Source of the DNA: Rhabdophis nuchalis
Lineage: Eukaryota; Chordata; Lepidosauria; Squamata; Natricidae
Direction: 5' to 3'
NCBI GenBank assembly: GCA_039707465.1
Contig: CM077644.1
Location: 187,674,462-187,738,461 of the forward strand
DNA length: 64,000 nt
Shown: piece by piece, positions 32,340-44,508 of the stretch
Layout: each line of letters begins with the position of its first letter
Numbering within the stretch: the first letter of the stretch is position 1
Program-made: the position numbers and the translations under genes
The notes under the pieces: model-generated
What the model was told of the DNA's origin: nothing
The model's database searches: none
The model's input: the letters and a program-made list of their open reading frames with translations, nothing else

Positions 32340-32898
32340 ATGGGACTGGGTTATTTAAGGAACACTTCTCTCTGTAGTTATATCAACTCACCCCATCAGG
32401 TTCAGCAGGCGGAATAAATTAAGTTACAGGTCCCATCTGCTAAAGTGCTTCATCTGTTGAGATCCAAAAAGCAGGTCTTTTCTATTGTGGTCCCCACCCT
32501 GTGAAACATCTTTCCCCTGAAAGATGTTTAGTTGGCCCCAATAGTAATAGTTGGTCCCAAACTACTGGTATTTATAAACCTCCTCAAAACTTGGTGTGTG
32601 TGTGTGTGTGTGTTTCTGTCTGTCTGTCTGTCTCTCTGTGTGTGTGCTTTTCTTTAGCAGACTTGGTGACTCAGAGAAATGTAGAGCTGGCAAAATGATT
32701 ATATTGTATGGAGGATGCTGGTTCATTCCCCTGCAGCTTTATTTTTATTTTTCATTCTATATTTATTTATAATAGTTGCATTTCAATTGTTTCCATTGAC
32801 TGCCCACTAACTATGCTGCCCAGAGTCACATTTGTGAGATGGACAGCTATATAAATCTGATAAACAAACAAACAAACAAACAAACAAACAAACAACAT
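32340..32898 (+). mobile_element. LINE 3' end with (AAAC)n tail
   Basis: The region 32400-32520 decodes weakly to the C-terminal RT region (CTGTGAAAC in place of the LWN block). The 3' UTR ends TGCCCAGAGTCACATTTGTG, GACAGCTATATAAATCTGAT, then eight AAAC units (32861-32895). A (GT)n/(CTGT)n stretch (32595-32647) interrupts it. It belongs to the L2/CR1 group but to a different subfamily from 8770-10870. Confidence 0.65.
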
Positions 32899-33408
32899 AA
32901 CTGTTATCTGTTGACTTTATCACAAGTACTTGTATTCACAGAACACAGTAAGTTTTAATCCATGGTTTATTTTTTTAAAAAGTGTATCACATTACGATTC
33001 AAGGCAATGTGAAAATCAGACCAATACCTTTAGAGTCACATGACAGATGAGCATTTTACATTTGCAGTATAGTTTCAATTCCAAAGTAATTCTAAAAAAA
33101 TTTGTACTATATGTTACACTGTTTCACTAACCAATGTTTTTCTCAATGTAAATGTATAGCCATCACCACTTGTTGATTTTAGATTGCTTTGCTGTAGGAG
33201 ATTTTAGAGATCACTGTTTAAAAGCAAATTAGAAAATTGGACCCAGATCATGTTTGTTGCATTTAGTTTCTTCTGAAATCATGGGAATTAAATTAAAGCA
33301 AGGCTGGCTTATTTAGTTGATCTTAATAGTAGTAACAATTTAGTCAAAGAAATGTAAAAGAAAAAGGAAAGGATTATGCAATAAACTTTAATAGCTGGAT
33401 TTGGCTCA

Positions 33409-33585
33409 TCAGATCAACATGATGCAGGCTGCTACAGCAGCCATCACAATACCAGCTAGCAATACAAGGAGCAAGATAAGACAGTGTCTAGACCGTTTTC
33501 CTTCTCTCTCCTTCTTTTTCAACAAGGTATCATATCCTGGAGTGTAAATATCTTCCATCCAGTACTGTAAATCATTTGGATTTTC
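33409..33585 (-). CDS. MINAR2: MINAR2 exon 3 (C-terminus, membrane anchor, stop)
   Basis: Encodes the last 58 residues and stop TGA (33411-33409). It starts ENPNDLQYWMEDIYTPGYDT, the most conserved block of the MINAR family, then a Lys/Arg-rich stretch (LLKKKEREGKRSRH). It ends in a hydrophobic helix (CLILLLVLLAGIVMAAVAA), so the protein is tail-anchored with the bulk in the cytosol by the positive-inside rule. The acceptor TTTCTTGTAG precedes 33585. An AATAAA on the minus strand at 32971-32966 is a candidate polyadenylation signal, unproven. Confidence 0.95.
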   Translation of the reverse strand, partial: ENPNDLQYWMEDIYTPGYDTLLKKKEREGKRSRHCLILLLVLLAGIVMAAVAACIMLI

Positions 33586-34164
33586 CTACAAGAAAGTTAA
33601 TTTGAGTTTTCTTATGCATGGACCATAACTGGATATAACTGAGCATACTTAGCAATAAATCACATCCCTCTTTCTAACACATATGGTAACTGGATTTAGC
33701 CATGGGCATAAGGTTAGACTATCTCCCTGCCTCAGATGTGGGTAGGTGGGTGAATAACCCTTTGGTATTTGTATCCTACCCTCTTTGGATAATCTATGTT
33801 TAACTTTTCGCATCCAGGGCCCACTTTGCAATGCTTTCATTGGTGACTCCTCTTTTTTACATACACATCTCTTTTAATTTCTGTCTTCAGTAAATAGGTT
33901 AATGCAGCTATTAAATTGGTTTTTGTTTTAAAAAGAGAACGAAAAAATCATTCTGAATTTTGATGGCATTACCTTAAGGGCCTGGGCTTCCACAGGGAGA
34001 AAGGGATCAACTACACATGCATTTCATGATACATAGTTATGTAATCATGCCTTCTACTGGATGCATGGGGGGGAGGGGGGCTACAAAAATGAAAGAAGAG
34101 CTGAGAAAACGCAGGGAATTAATCAGACATGGATTGCTAATCCCGAGTTAGATGAACAAGTATA

Positions 34165-34470
34165 TTTAACAGATGTACTTTATTTTATTTTTATTTTATT
34201 TTAGAATTTATACCCTGCCCTTCTCCTTATTAGGACTCAGGGCGGCGCACAGGCATTATTAAAAACCATAACAAAACAATATATACTATTAAAAACATAT
34301 TAAATTAAATTAAAACCCGTGCTAAAACCCCTTTAAACCCCTAAAAAATTAAAATTTATAAATAGAGTCAGAAACGGGGGGTTACGCTAGGCCGGCTTGT
34401 TGGAATAGGTGCGTCTTAAGACGTTGGCGGAAGAGGCGGAGGTCCGAGGTAGTGCGAAGATCTAAATAAG
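34165..34470 (-). mobile_element. L2/CR1-type LINE 3' end
   Basis: Carries TTATACCCTGCCCTTCTCCT and ACTCAGGGCGGCGCACAGG, then an AT-rich UTR and coding-tail remnants (AGGCCGGCTTGTTGG, GCGGAAGAGGCGGAGGTCC). Same family and strand as 8770-10870. Confidence 0.8.
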
Positions 34471-34808
34471 ATGATATTGTTTAGTTGGCTAAACAATCTG
34501 CAAATAAAGAACCAGCTCAGAGAGCACAAAGGACAATTAAATCCTGTGCTATGTACATTCTCTTCTATTGGAATATTTTATCCATTTAAAAGAGGTACAG
34601 GACTGATATTCTGTTAATTTCTTATTGATCTGCAAAATCCTGAAACAATGAAACACCTAGTCTTATCTTAGGTGCCCCCACATGTGTTACAACAAAAAGG
34701 ATTAAACACATTGCAAAGGTTTCTTAGTTTGCTTTTGCTTCATATAGCACCTTCTATAGAAGGAATTCTTCCTCCTTCCTTTTTTTCTTGTTTTTCCTTT
34801 TTAATAGG

Positions 34809-35010
34809 ACAAGAAATTAAGATCTAAGGAAATTTTAAATCTTGGAAAAAAAATAAATTATCTGACCGATAAAAAGTCTCTTTCTTTTCCAAGGCTCAAA
34901 ACATTTGAAGGTCATTTTGAGCCTTGGAAAAGAAAGATACTTTTTTTTCAGGCAGATAATTTAGATTTTTTTTTCAAGATTTTAAAATTCCTTGGATCTT
35001 AATGTCTTGT
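34809..35010. repeat. Long inverted repeat in MINAR2 intron 2
   Basis: Arms of about 93 bases around a loop of some 15 bases. The left arm includes TCTCTTTCTTTTCCAAGGCT and the right arm the inverse AGCCTTGGAAAAGAAAGA; outer ends are ACAAGAAATT and AATGTCTTGT. Arms differ by scattered mismatches and small indels. No flanking duplication is obvious. Transcribed as part of the MINAR2 pre-mRNA it would fold into a long hairpin. Confidence 0.85.
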
Positions 35011-35317
35011 ACCATTAAGAAAATCATAAGAACTTGTTTGGTTTACTATTGATACCTAGACAAATCATACAACTTCCTGCTTGATGATTTCAGCGTAGAA
35101 CAAAGCTACATGCCTGTTGATTCCAGTTCAAGAAATCTGGTGATTTGAATGGATTCCCATCATGATTTCAAAGATTGCATCAATTTTGGTAGCATTTGCA
35201 AAAACTGGGGGAAATATCACATTATTGTTTCAATCTAGTTTTCCCTCCACATTCTTATATACAAGCATTGCATTCTTAAAGCTTAGATCATTTTCACTAG
35301 CATACAATGTGTTAGAC

Positions 35318-35543
35318 CAATGGTAGTCAACCTGGTCCCTACCGCCCACTAGTAGATGTTCCAGCTTTCATGGTGGGCGATAGGGGTTTTGTCCGATACT
35401 GAAGCACTTTCCTTTTATTAATTTAATTGACTTCCCTACTTTATAAATCAACATTACTGTGTAACCGTTGGGCAGTTAGAAAATTTTACTACTAATAGAG
35501 ATACAAAAGTGGGCAGTAGGTATAAAAAGGTTGACTACCCCTG
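35318..35543. mobile_element. hAT MITE, 'GGTAGTCAACCT' family
   Basis: Ends CAATGGTAGTCAACCTGGTC and AAAAAGGTTGACTACCCCTG are inverted. The exact 8-bp duplication TGTTAGAC flanks it (35310-35317 and 35544-35551). The 226-base body is non-coding. Confidence 0.92.
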
Positions 35544-36220
35544 TGTTAGACAATAGAAGGGAAAATTATCACACAACAATAGGCAAAAAAATATATTCAA
35601 GGATACAAAGCAGTATGTGTGGTTTCATTTCCATTTGTTTGCATTTAATTAACATCAAAATTAAATAAATTGATATTATTTCTTGTTCTTTCTTCTGTTC
35701 AATCTGCCCCAAGTTCACCCAGCTGCCTCTGTGCCTAAGGTGGAACTAGAACTTACAGTCTCCCAGTTTCTAGCCTGATGCCTTAACCATTACACAAAAC
35801 TGGCTCTAAATGTAAGTAAGTGGAAAAGAAATTACAAACACTGCTTTCTGCTATTAAACATATAATTTAAGTACTGCTGTAACTAAATACTAACTAAACT
35901 GTCAAGGAGTTAGTAGTAGTGCTGTACTTTCAGGTTTCTAATGATGAAAACCAGTGTCTTGTCAACAGACCTTTGCTTCCTGACATCTTACAAAGCCATG
36001 TTGAGAAATGCTATCCATTTCCTTTGACAGATCTTTTGATGTGAAAGATAGGCCATCTTGCCTAACCTTTTGACCCCCAGAAGGACAAATGGATAGTATA
36101 TCCTATTCCCAAGCCTATCATTTTGCTTTTCTCTTCTTTTTTATTCATTAATTATTGTACATTTTTATTTTCAATTCTCAGTTGCATAAAATCCCATGTT
36201 ATTGTTACTGTAGATTGTAC

Positions 36221-36463
36221 CTTTAGATAGTAAGGCAGGCTAGTGTTGGAATGCCTATCATAATCTTGGACTGTCCATGATGGGTTATGTCTCCTTTTTT
36301 CACAACAATCATCGGCAAGGATCCCATCATAGAGAGGGTTGCTTTTGATGGTTGATTTCAAAGTGAAAGGCGTAACATGCTTTCCAAGAACTTTGTCAAT
36401 CATTGCTGGGGGAAACCTGGCCAGCTGCCAAACAGGCTGTTCCTGGATGTTTTTCTTTTCTCT
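36221..36463 (-). CDS. MINAR2: MINAR2 exon 2
   Basis: Encodes residues 56-136 in phase 0 at both ends. It begins REKKN as in mammalian MINAR2, then a variable stretch, then the conserved KSNPLYDG and HNPSWTVQDYDRHS blocks, ending YYLK. NPLY plus NPSWT is the family signature shared with MINAR1. The acceptor TTTTCTAG precedes 36463 and the donor GTACAA follows 36221. The 81-residue middle part is less conserved than the flanks, which is normal for this protein. Confidence 0.93.
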
Positions 36464-37219
36464 CTAGAAAACACACACAATAAAAGAGGGCTATTATTCA
36501 GCTCCCTAAAGATCAACCTTATGCTCAGGATGTAGTCTGAGGGAAATTACTTCAGAGAAGTGATCAGTTGGTGGCACTGAAAAGATACTGTTTAGAAAAC
36601 AATACCACTGTTTTCTCCTTATAATTGGATCAACACATTGGACAAATATGAATGTCTCTTTAATAAGAGGAAAGATTTGTGTATGATAAAACAATCACTC
36701 AGGGTATTAAAATTGGTATGAAGGCATGATGCAGAACAAATACTTCAAAGCACCAATTAGTAGCTATGCCTAAGTAGATATTTTAAGAGGTACTCCACAA
36801 AGCATATTAGCAGGAACAGAGTTCCCATCATTTTGCAATGCTTGGGCAGTCATCCTCCCAATGAACTCAGTATGACTGCCCAAATGATTTGATGAACTTT
36901 TGAGATTCACTAAAATATGTCATGCATATTTTGATACATAATATGCTATCAAAGGTTTCCATATCTCCATGATGATGATCTATCTCTGAAGTCACATTTT
37001 TTTCTAAACAAAAAAGCTGTAAGCACCATTGCACAAAGGATCTGCTCAACGCCCCCAGGTATTTCAGTAGCCCTTTCTATCATTCTTTCTGTAGAACCTC
37101 TAATCCCAAATTGAATGCAGCCTAGGAAGATCTACTTTGCATCTCCTCAATGAAAGTTGTACTATAAGAAGGAGACTCAAGTGACAAACTTCATGGAATT
37201 GGCAGCCAAATAATGGAAT

Positions 37220-37220
37220 A

Positions 37221-37301
<81 letters not shown>
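37220..37301. repeat. (AAT)n microsatellite at a LINE 3' end
   Basis: About 27 uninterrupted AAT units directly 3' of the minus-strand LINE body, so it is probably an expanded LINE tail. Shorter versions of the same tail occur at 8779-8795. Confidence 0.97.
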
Positions 37302-38228
37302 TTTATTTATATCCCGCTCTCTCTCCCCAAGGGGACTCGAGGCGGGGCACAGGGTATTAAAAGCAACTAAAACCAAACAGATACAGAATTAAAACCTTAA
37401 ATATAAATAAATAAATAACTAAATAACTAAGTTAAAAATAGATTAAACATATGTCCCTGCGCTAAAATCCCTCATAAAATCCCTTAATCTTAACAGAGAC
37501 TATCCTATCCTAGGCCGGCCAAGCAAAAAAGATGTGTCTTTAGTTTCAGACGGAAGGAGCGGAGGTCCGTAGTTGTCCTAATATCGGGGGGAAGGTCGTT
37601 CCAGAGGGCTGGGCCCGCCACAGAGAGGGCCCTTCCCCTGGGCATCGCCCGCTGACAAAGTCTAGTGGACGGCACCCAGAGAAGTCCCTCTCTGTGGGAG
37701 CGAATCGGCCGTGAGGATGTATGGGGCAGGATCCGATCCTGCAGGTAACTAGGTCCCGAGCTATGGAGCGCTTTGAAGATGATAACTAACACCTTGAAGC
37801 GCACCCGGAAGACGACAGGTAGCCAGTGCAGCTCGCGCAAGAGCGGTGTAACGTGGGCGAACCTGGAGGTGCCCATAATTGCTCGCGCGGCTGCGTTCTG
37901 GACCAACTGAAGTCTCCGGGTGCACCTCAAGGGGAGCCCCATGTAGAGAGAGTTGCAATAATCCAGTCGAGATGTCACGAGAGCATGAGTGACTGTGCGA
38001 AGGGCGTCCCGATCCAATAGGGGGCGCAACTGGCGTACCAGGCGAATCTGGTAAAACGCCCTCCTGGCCACGGCTGTCACTTGATCTTCCATGGACAGCC
38101 GGGTATCCAGGAGGACACCCAAGTTGCGCGCCCCATCCACAGGGGCAAGATGTTCGCCCCCTATGGCCAGAGATGGAATCTCTGGTTGAATCGGGCAGCC
38201 GGAAACCACAACCACTCGGTCTTGGTCA
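37302..38228 (-). mobile_element. L2/CR1-type LINE, 5'-truncated, open C-terminal frame
   Basis: The minus-strand frame 37505-38215 stays open for 236 codons and closely matches the C-terminal part of the 8970-10811 protein (for example LDTRLSMEDQVTAVARRAFY and LRELHWLPVVFRVRFKVL). Truncation at about 38228 removes all catalytic RT motifs. The close match between the two copies suggests recent activity of one source lineage. It lies in MINAR2 intron 1, sense to the gene. Confidence 0.88.
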
Positions 38229-39946
38229 ATGCCAATGCATTTCTCCCAGGAGATGAGTTTGGCTTTATTTCAGTGCCAAATGAAGCAGATTTTACTAAAC
38301 CTTTTATATCTCAATGATAGTGACTCAAGCTGTATTTATAGTGTTAGTACACTAGTCTGTAAAGTTTTCTAGGTAGCATTTTTGGAAGTGATTTGCTTCT
38401 TCTTAAGGCTAAGAGAAAGTGGCTGGCCCAAAGTCGCCCACTTGGCTTTGTGTTTAAGGAACGACTAGAACTCAGTCTCACAGATTCTAGTTTCATGGTC
38501 TAAATTGGAAATCTCAATATTTATATGAATATTTATCTATTAATAAATTTTTATAGCTGCACATCTCACAAAAAGCAATTCTGGACTAATTTGTGTGTGT
38601 GTATGTGTGCACACACGCGCGTTTGTGTGTACACACATATATGCACCTGTGTGTGTGTCTGTGTATGATTTTAAAATAATATGTGTTTATAAGCAAATTT
38701 AACAGTATTCAGATAAATGATAATCATTTTCCTTTTAGATTTCTATCCTGACTTCGATCTAAAACACTGGATTCATAACACTCCCAGTCTCATTAATACC
38801 GACCTGCCTTGTCATTCCTTTATTCATTCAATGGATTGGATTTGCCTTTTTTCAGGAACTCAAGACAATACAAAGTGTTGTCTTCTTTTATTTTTTTGCA
38901 ACATTAACAAACCCATGAGGCTAATTGGACTGACAAATAGTTTGACTGGCTGAGACTGGCCTGGAACTTGCGATTTCCTGATCCTAGTTTCATCTCTTTG
39001 GTGAGGTGCGGTTGCCCATATTTGGTATGGTATTTCTAATACAGTTGCACTGTGCATGTGTGTAAAGCCAATGCAATAACACCATTTTGCCCAGTAAAAT
39101 TAGGATGCTATCATTTCCTGGAGACCTTTGCCATTTTTTATCTCAAACATCTGCAGAGCATTTGTTCTGAGAAATCTTTAATTATTTTTACATGTAAATG
39201 TGCATTGGAGTAATTTCAACTAAGGTTCAGAGCCCAAGGTTATAAACAATAATTCTTTTGTTGGCATACTTACATTTAAAATGTGGGAAATTGATTTAGC
39301 CAAAACATTCAAAGGTCTTTGGAAACTCTATAATTAAGAATAAACTTGTTCCAAACTAATCACGATATCATAGTATAATATTAACAACATTTTTGTATTA
39401 TTAGAACTTCAACTTCCAAGTGCTATTTATGTAAGAATAGTTGGATAAGATTAAATACTTGTATGCATGTGATTTTGCATAGCACTTGAAAAAAAAAACT
39501 CAGCTAACTTTAGTATTATTTACGGATTATTTTATTTTACTCTATGATAACTGACAGAGTAAGATAAAAAAGCATTGGGTAGAAACATTTTGGTTTGCAA
39601 TAGAAGTTACTTAACAGATTGAGAAATATTTTACTTCCACCTCTATAGAGAATAGACTAAACTTCTAGATGAAGAACAAATAAGCACACATGGATATATT
39701 AATGTGAATTCTGAGTTCTAAGAAACAACTTTTTTTCAAAAAGAAATTCTTGCTTACCCTCAAGATTTAATGAGCCCCAGGACCTGGGTCATTATTCATA
39801 TCCTTCTCTATACAAAACACACTGGTAGTAATGAATCCTTAACCTCATTTGTCCTTAAACCAGCATATGGTTCATCCTTGATCATTCATCCTACATATGC
39901 CTCATTACGTCAAATTAGAACCAAGTCTGGAACTTAAACTACCTAC

Positions 39947-40111
39947 CTGTGAATAGACACGATTGTGCCACTTCTGTTCTTCAGGAAAAGGTTCTTGTGG
40001 AAAATTTGCCAACCAGGTTTGTAAAAAGGCTGATGTTTTTGCTAAGGACTTCACTTCTAGCTGAAGGAATTTATCAGGGTTGTTGTTATTCGGCAATGCA
40101 GAGAAATCCAT
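39947..40111 (-). CDS. MINAR2: MINAR2 exon 1 (N-terminus)
   Basis: MINAR2 (membrane integral NOTCH2-associated receptor 2, formerly KIAA1024L) is a small membrane protein. Known work links it to hair-cell stereocilia, hearing loss and NOTCH2 or cholesterol interaction. The first exon encodes 55 residues beginning MDFSALPNNNNPDKFLQLEV, matching the mammalian N-terminus, which fixes the ATG at 40111. It ends RVYSQ at donor GTAGGT. With exons 2 and 3 the protein is 194 residues against about 190 in human, so the gene is complete. The ATG context is AGAAAGATGG. No CpG island or TATA box is apparent upstream, so the transcription start is undefined. Confidence 0.95.
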
Positions 40112-41439
40112 CTTTCTCCCTTACCTTTTAGTATAACTGACTTCTTCTCAGCAGCTAGTTTTGCTTTCAATAATTAATTAAGTGAACAAAGATAGGGCTT
40201 TTCTGGTACTTGAAATTGTAACTGGCCTTCTTGGATGCCAAGCAAGCTCATTTCCTAATGCCTGCACAAATTGCAGGGGAAGCTATGAAGAGGCCCATCA
40301 AATGTGGTTATTAGTATCTGTGTGCATGATTTGAATGTACGGCAACAGTAACCTTATGTAGCATTTTAGGGTTTAAAAATGTAAGACAACTTAGCTCAGC
40401 CAATTGAAGTAGGAAAGATGAATTTTTTGTACCAAACAGGAGAGAACACTTTGATTTGCAGCATTATTTTGATGTAATCCAGATAGCAAACTGACATGGC
40501 ATATGACCTTTCCTAAAATGGAAACTAAATAGCTCTCAAAAGAGAGTTCCTTATTAGAACTAATATGGCTTTGGGAGAGGAGGCGGAATCAGACAAATGC
40601 ACTGCACCATCTAATTAAATGCAACAACCCTTTGCCAGATTCTACTGTAAAAATAGAGTTTTGACATTGATATGATTAAATTACCTATCAGGCATTTGGC
40701 GACCATTTTCATGTTGCTTTCAACATATGCTTGAAGATGGCCAGTCACCTTTCCCTTTCCATGCTTTTTCTAAGCATCACACTGTTCTGATCATTGGGTT
40801 GCAACATAAGGCAGCTGCAGTGGGAACTGGAAATGGCTTAATTGTTTTTTGATATTTATATTTCTTATTTTAGGTTTTTCTTTTAATTTTTGTGTGGCTA
40901 ACTGCTTTTTCACAATCGGGAGCAGAATTAAAATAATTTCACACAATATAAGGTAACCTAATGCTTGTTTCTTCCCACTGACAAGAGCAGATAAAGTAAC
41001 CTGCATTCAGTATTCAGAAAAGTTATAGACTTATTCATTAAAAACCTGCTGTTGGGTACGAATGTCCTGAATATTCCTTTTAGTGCTTGTGAATGCTTAG
41101 TTGCTGAGTTCTTCTTGAAGCCACACCAAATCTTCATTAGAATTTAATAAACAAACAAATGAACAAATGGTTGCTCTGGCCCCCAAAGGGAAACCAGTAA
41201 TTAATGCTTCCCCTTGGTAGAGATTTTTTTTTTAAAGTTTGTCTTAGGACCAATTGTGGGGATGATTTGATAATCTAAGGGCCACTCCCTTCTATCATGG
41301 ATCATCTTGCACGCATATTAAAATGCCCATTATTTTGATATCACCGACACCTTTTCCCATTTAAAAAAAAATCAAAATGGTATAAGTCCTAGCTACCTGA
41401 GAGACACTTCTCTCTAGTTGCACTACAGATTTCTTTGAT

Positions 41440-41705
41440 TAAACATTGTCATGTACAAAGATCCTGGAAACACAATGTCTCTGTTGCAGCACCTGGTGTA
41501 TAGAATAAGCTTCCCTCTGAGATCTAGGTGGCTTCCAACCAGCTTCTGTTTTGGAGGGCTTTGAAGACCTGGCTCTTTGCTTATGGCTTTGCTTAGGATA
41601 GGTGCAGCCTCTTTCAAGGTTGTTGCGTTGTTTGTGGGTTTTTTTGTAAACCACTCGGAGTCATTGGAGTTGAGTATCATAATAGATAAATAAATAAAAT
41701 ATTTA
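41440..41705 (+). mobile_element. LINE 3' end (L2/CR1 group)
   Basis: GGCTTTGAAGACCTGGCTCT is followed by GTAAACCACTCGGAGTCATT and TATCATAATAGATAAATAAA, the layout of the 3' tail of an L2/CR1-group LINE. The coding part is decayed. Confidence 0.6.
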
Positions 41706-42283
41706 GACATTAAAGTTTTATAGGACATGAAACAAACGTAGCTTAGGATAGGTTTTGCTTGCAGAATCCTCTATAGTCCTTTCATTACCTGAACCAACCA
41801 TGGTCCCCAGGAAATGTTGCACTTACCGTCCTGATATTATTTTTCTACAACTGTACATAGTGCATGAAACACGAAGACAATTACTTTGGACAAGGGGGCT
41901 GAAACAATAGTTACATTGCATAATAGCCTGAAGCAGTACAATATTGAAATGATAGGACCAACCTCTTATTCCAAAATGAACCACTGAACAGAACATGGAG
42001 GAATCTAACAGTTGTCATATGTTATCTTGAATATGAAAAGAATATGAAAGAAAGGCAAGGAGATATTTTAAAGAATACTGGGCCGTGTAACTCAGCTCCT
42101 TTTGTGACTTGGAGGGGTTTGTGTTTGTTTTATTCAACTTGAGCTCTTACAAAATGGGGTAGGGAAAGAATCTAAAGAAATCAAAGTTCTACTATCAGAT
42201 CTGCCCCGTTTTTATGGTAGTGTTGTGACTGGAAGGTTCTTATTTTCCTGTCAGCTAGTGACATTAAGAGGGAGAAAAGCATA

Positions 42284-42551
42284 CAGTGGGACCTCAGGTC
42301 CCAAACAGCTCAGATAATGAACAATTTGGGTGCCGGCCGAAAAATCTGCTAAATGTTTCACAAACACATCCTCGGGTGCCGAATAAACACAGCCATTTTC
42401 CCTGATTTTCCCTGCTGCGGCGATTTCCCCTGCCATGCCATTTTTTGTGTGTGCATGCATTTGCAGTTTGTCTTGCTTCTTTCGTCACGACCAAATCGGG
42501 TGCCGACCAAAATCCTGGAATGGATTACAGTCGGCACCCGAGGTCCCATTG
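42284..42551. mobile_element. TA-flanked MITE, 'CAGTGGGACCTC' family
   Basis: Inverted ends CAGTGGGACCTCAGGTCCC and GGCACCCGAGGTCCCATTG are flanked by TA (42282-42283 and 42552-42553). The interior has repeated GGGTGCCG and CGGCACCC motifs. Probably mobilised by a Tc1/mariner or pogo-type transposase. Confidence 0.82.
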
Positions 42552-44356
42552 TAGCTAGAAGAAAAAACATTGCTCTGCGTATCAGGTTCTCCACATTCAT
42601 AACCAGGACAGCATTACTGGGTGTGATTCATGAGAGATGTATATAAATGAAGGGTATTTATCAGATTCCATGCTGATAAATTTCATGCTTAATTTTCAGT
42701 TCATTTTAAGATCAGTGGATAGCACTTTAATGAAATAATAGAGAAAGATCTTATATACATATGGCTGGAAAGTAAAATTATCTATAGTTCTTCAATTATT
42801 ATTTCCAGTCAATTCTGGAATTAATTTTGTGTCTGAACCACTAGTATAACTCAAACTAAGGCTGTTTCTGCTGTTCAGTGTCTGCTCCCCCCCCACCTGA
42901 TTTTATTATGAACAGAAAACAGATGTTAAGGAATAAGAAAAGGTATATAAATGGAATTTATAAAAAAATATATATTTATACATCTCTAATTATATTTATT
43001 GAAAATATAAAAATCAAGTGATTCATGTACAAAATTTCATAAGGAAAGTGTTTTCTTCACATTTGACAAAATGGTAAACGTGTATTTTTAATAACTTTTT
43101 AATGAAACAATTCATCACAGAAGTATCTTCTAAGTTTTTTTAAGCCTGAAAATGTAGCCCAATTCATCTTAAGCATTAGGTTTCTTCCATTGGTAAATGA
43201 AATTTCCAAGAAATTACATGTGAACACTGCAGGTTAGCCACCGGCCTTTTGCTTGGTATACTTAAAAGCAAATGACATGTTAAACTAGCACAGACTTCTT
43301 TCAAGATGTTCCAAGGTTTAGAAAGGTGTTTCTCTACATTAGATAAAGGAGTGCAACAGAGATTCAGTGTAAATCTTTACAGTGTTTAACTGCTTCAATA
43401 CTTGTGTTCAAGTATATGTTCACATGATTAAAATGCCTACTTTGCCATGTTTGTCTAATTTTGATATAAAAATTTATAAATTACAGTAGATAATTTCCTA
43501 TAGAATATTTCTAAGGGCACACAGAGCTCTTACTAATTTAAGGTGTTCCAACAATCTCCAGAATGCATTCAAACAGAAAATATATAAAATGATACAGAGG
43601 GTTGATGAAAATTACCCACAACTTGAATTGAATTGACTCTTGAGATTATTTTGGTGGAACAAAGATTAAAAATGTAGCCTAGGAAACTGACTATATTCAT
43701 GGATGGGCTGAGTCAAGTGTTACATTTGCTACATAAATAAATTTCCAAGAACAGTTCATGTTATATACGGCCCTTTATAAAGTATGAATGGAGTTCCAAA
43801 ACCTATTGCAAAAATTTCTGGAGTCAATCTGACTCTGAGCACCAAAATATAAACAAAATAAAAATAAAGATGACTTCATTTCCATATACAGTACAGATAA
43901 ACTATTCATCTAAATAGAAAATAAATTCAGGGTAGCATGATAAGTTTATTATCCAATACAGTAAGCAATTTAGTAGGCTTAAGTGCCTTTGACTTCAAGT
44001 TAACAAGACTAGCAAACTTATCTATTTGTAGTACTGCACTACTTATTTTGAATAGAAAGGATGCCAAAATAGTTGCTTACCCTATTGAATATAAACATTT
44101 AAAATAGTATTTTTAGAAAAAGTCTCATAAATGTATCCAAAATAATTCATATAAAATTTAATTATGGAAACTCTGATCATAAAACCCAAACAAAAGCTAT
44201 TTAACCTTTTTTTTAAAAAATGTATTCGCGGGCAAAAATAAATTACTTTGATTAAATTATATGTAATTTGATATATTTGGTCTGAAGAAGTGTGTGTGAA
44301 TTCATAAATAATGTGATTGTGAAAAGCTGAGAGCCCACGAGCCTGCCTGCTATGGG

Positions 44357-44508
44357 TCAACTCCTCTGCTGCATCTTCTGTGCATAAAAGTCCCTGCATG
44401 TTTCACAGCAACGTTGATACCATCTCATGTCCTGACACAGGTTCTTCTCTCGTATCACTCTGCAATATACAGTCCATTGATCTCCAAGACACTTGAATGT
44501 TAAGGCAG
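44357..44508 (-). CDS. ADAMTS19: ADAMTS19 last coding exon (PLAC domain)
   Basis: Encodes the C-terminal 49 residues and stop TGA (44359-44357). From [18 protein letters not shown] through [14 protein letters not shown] the six cysteines of the PLAC (protease and lacunin) module are present, ending AQKMQQRS. The acceptor TATTTCCCAG precedes 44508. It joins the previous exon in phase 1 (Ala split G|CT). It matches human ADAMTS19 almost residue for residue. Confidence 0.96.

Larger units (their letters stand above)
17900..33408. other. CHSY3-MINAR2 intergenic region
   Basis: About 15.5 kb between the CHSY3 promoter and the MINAR2 stop codon, filled with the mobile elements and simple repeats listed separately. 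Stretches with nothing recognised are 19575-20340, 21300-22030, 22115-23000, 23560-23795, 23945-25000, 25400-25660, 26460-27340, 29220-30120, 31045-31470 and 31775-32020. None contains an open frame with protein-family motifs. Confidence 0.8.
33586..36220 (-). other. MINAR2: MINAR2 intron 2
   Basis: About 2.6 kb with GT-AG ends. It contains a LINE 3' end (34165-34470), a long inverted repeat (34809-35010) and a hAT MITE (35318-35543). Positions 33590-34150 and 35550-36220 show nothing recognisable. Confidence 0.9.
36464..39946 (-). other. MINAR2: MINAR2 intron 1
   Basis: About 3.5 kb bounded by donor GTAGGT and acceptor TTTTCTAG. It contains the (ATT)n microsatellite and LINE copy at 37220-38228. 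Positions 36470-37200 and 38240-39940 are AT-rich with no recognisable element beyond a (GT)n-like patch near 38590-38660. Confidence 0.9.
40112..44356. other. MINAR2-ADAMTS19 intergenic region and ADAMTS19 3' UTR
   Basis: About 4.2 kb. It includes a LINE tail (41440-41700), a TA-flanked MITE (42284-42551) and the ADAMTS19 3' UTR, which ends somewhere below 44357. Minus-strand AATAAA hexamers at 43950-43945 and 43000-42995 are candidate polyadenylation signals. Positions 40140-41430, 41710-42280 and 42560-44350 otherwise show nothing recognised. Confidence 0.6.
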
